Of a stretch of 15,519 nucleotides of DNA, positions 14,608 to 15,519 are shown one piece after another. This DNA is from Sphingomonas sp. CCH9-E2 (GTDB lineage: Bacteria; Pseudomonadota; Alphaproteobacteria; Sphingomonadales; Sphingomonadaceae), in NCBI RefSeq assembly GCF_001557215.1, contig NZ_LSJM01000250.1, positions 1 through 15,519 on the forward strand, given 5' to 3'. The notes under the pieces are model-generated. The model ran no database searches and was not told the origin of the DNA. It was given only the letters and a program-made list of their open reading frames with translations. Made by a program: the position numbers and the translations under genes. Within the stretch, counting starts at the first letter, position 1. Every line of letters starts with the position of its first letter.

Positions 14608-15519
14608 TCAGCTCCCCTGCGCCTGCGCCGCCATGGCCCAGGCCTTGGCGACCTCCTGCCGATGCCGGTCGAGCAGCGCAACCACCTCCTGCCATTCCGC
14701 CGCACCCATCGCATGCGCCACCATTGCCCGCGTCGCTTCGCCGGGAGGCTGCGCATCCGGTGCCACCAGCCGCATCGTCACCAGCAGACGCGTCAGGAAA
14801 TCATGCGCCGCCCCGATCGCGGGCGACAGCAGCCCCCGCTCCGCAAGCGCAGCGATCGCATCATTCAGTCCCGGCGCGAACCCGGTCCGGTGGATCAGTT
14901 GCAGCGTGTGGACCGCGAACTCCAGATCGACCAGTCCGCCCGGCAACAGCTTCGCGTCGATCGGCCCGGCGGGTGGCTTGTGCGCAGCCATGTCGGCGCG
15001 CATCTTCACTGCCTCAGCCGCGATGTCGCGCTGCGGTCGGTCGCCGGCCAGCACCTGCGCGATCACCGCCGCGACCGCATCCCGCCCGGTGGCCGATCCG
15101 AACACCGTCCGCGCGCGGGTCAGCGCCATATGCTCCCAGGTCCACGCCTCTTCGCGCTGATAGCGAGCAAAGCCGTCGAGCGAGACCACCAGCGGCCCCT
15201 GCGCGCCCGACGGTCGCAGCCGCGTGTCCACCTCGTACAGCGCTCCCGCCGCCGTCGCCACCGACAGCGCCGCGATCACGCGCTGCGCCAGCCGGTTGTA
15301 ATAGGTCACCGCGCCCAGTGGCTTGTCTCCATCGGACTCGGCCAGATGATCGCCGGTGAACAGGAAGATCAGGTCGAGGTCGCTGGCATGGGTCAGCGCG
15401 CCGCCGCCGAACCGCCCGAGCGCCAGGATCACCAACTCGCTATCGGGCACGCGTCCATGCCGCACCGCGAATTCGTCAACCGTCGCCTGCGCCAGCACCG
15501 CCAGCGCTGCCTCCGCCAC
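14608..15519 (-). CDS. glnE: Glutamine synthetase adenylyltransferase, C-terminal part (gene starts beyond the window)
   Basis: Bifunctional enzyme that adenylylates and de-adenylylates glutamine synthetase in answer to nitrogen status, under PII control. The reading frame is open to the window edge; about 303 C-terminal residues are present of a usual 900-1000. They hold the second (adenylylating) nucleotidyltransferase domain: GRFGGGALTHASDLDLIFLF (metal-binding aspartates in SDLDLIF), then ALYEVDTRLRPSGAQGPLV with the third acidic motif, WTWEHMALTRARTVFG, and the helical tail with LPGGLVDLEFAVHTLQL. All are typical of GlnE. It is followed two bases on by bcp. Confidence is high; the regulatory N-terminal half is outside the window. 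Confidence 0.96.
   Translation of the reverse strand: MAEAALAVLAQATVDEFAVRHGRVPDSELVILALGRFGGGALTHASDLDLIFLFTGDHLAESDGDKPLGAVTYYNRLAQRVIAALSVATAAGALYEVDTRLRPSGAQGPLVVSLDGFARYQREEAWTWEHMALTRARTVFGSATGRDAVAAVIAQVLAGDRPQRDIAAEAVKMRADMAAHKPPAGPIDAKLLPGGLVDLEFAVHTLQLIHRTGFAPGLNDAIAALAERGLLSPAIGAAHDFLTRLLVTMRLVAPDAQPPGEATRAMVAHAMGAAEWQEVVALLDRHRQEVAKAWAMAAQAQGS

Overview
The window looks like chromosomal DNA from a GC-rich alphaproteobacterium of the sphingomonad group (Sphingomonas or a close relative). The main evidence is a 417-aa serine palmitoyltransferase whose active-site residues sit at a constant offset of three from those I recall for the Sphingomonas paucimobilis enzyme. Further support comes from the neighbouring genes and from a palindromic CCCCGGG-CTTGA-CCCGGGG intergenic element of a kind common in sphingomonads. 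No tRNA, rRNA, CRISPR array, insertion sequence or phage gene was seen. The genes are dense and uniform in composition, so this reads as backbone rather than a recently acquired island.

Layout, left half (plus strand). The 3' part of proB (proline synthesis) overlaps by four bases (GTGA) an extended-SDR reductase that resembles the ceramide-pathway reductase CerR. A 226-base gap follows, holding a striking set of TGTCA/TGACA inverted repeats. Next come a dedicated acyl carrier protein, serine palmitoyltransferase (spt), a membrane-bound hybrid histidine kinase, and the ATGA-overlapping pair lptF-lptG. After a convergent gap with a REP-like repeat and a terminator hairpin there is a minus-strand membrane fatty-acid-desaturase-type enzyme. 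Divergent from it is a two-lobed GNAT-fold protein, the best candidate here for the bacterial ceramide synthase (bCerS).

Taken together, roughly 688-10280 looks like a sphingolipid locus. ACP plus Spt would make 3-ketosphinganine, the GNAT protein would N-acylate it, and the SDR would reduce the 3-oxo group. The desaturase-type enzyme could modify a chain, and LptF/LptG could lift the finished lipid from the inner membrane. Sphingomonads are known to carry glycosphingolipids in place of lipopolysaccharide, so an Lpt export pair inside this set is the most interesting feature of the window. Whether LptFG here moves sphingolipid is inference.

Right half (minus strand, housekeeping). There is a small secreted two-cysteine protein, exonuclease III (xth) directly behind an A-type Fe-S carrier (erpA-like), an M23 (LytM) peptidase with an N-terminal membrane anchor, and a tight operon glnE (3' part) - bcp - DUF455 ferritin-like protein. 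The last three are coupled by a 2-base gap and a GTGA overlap.
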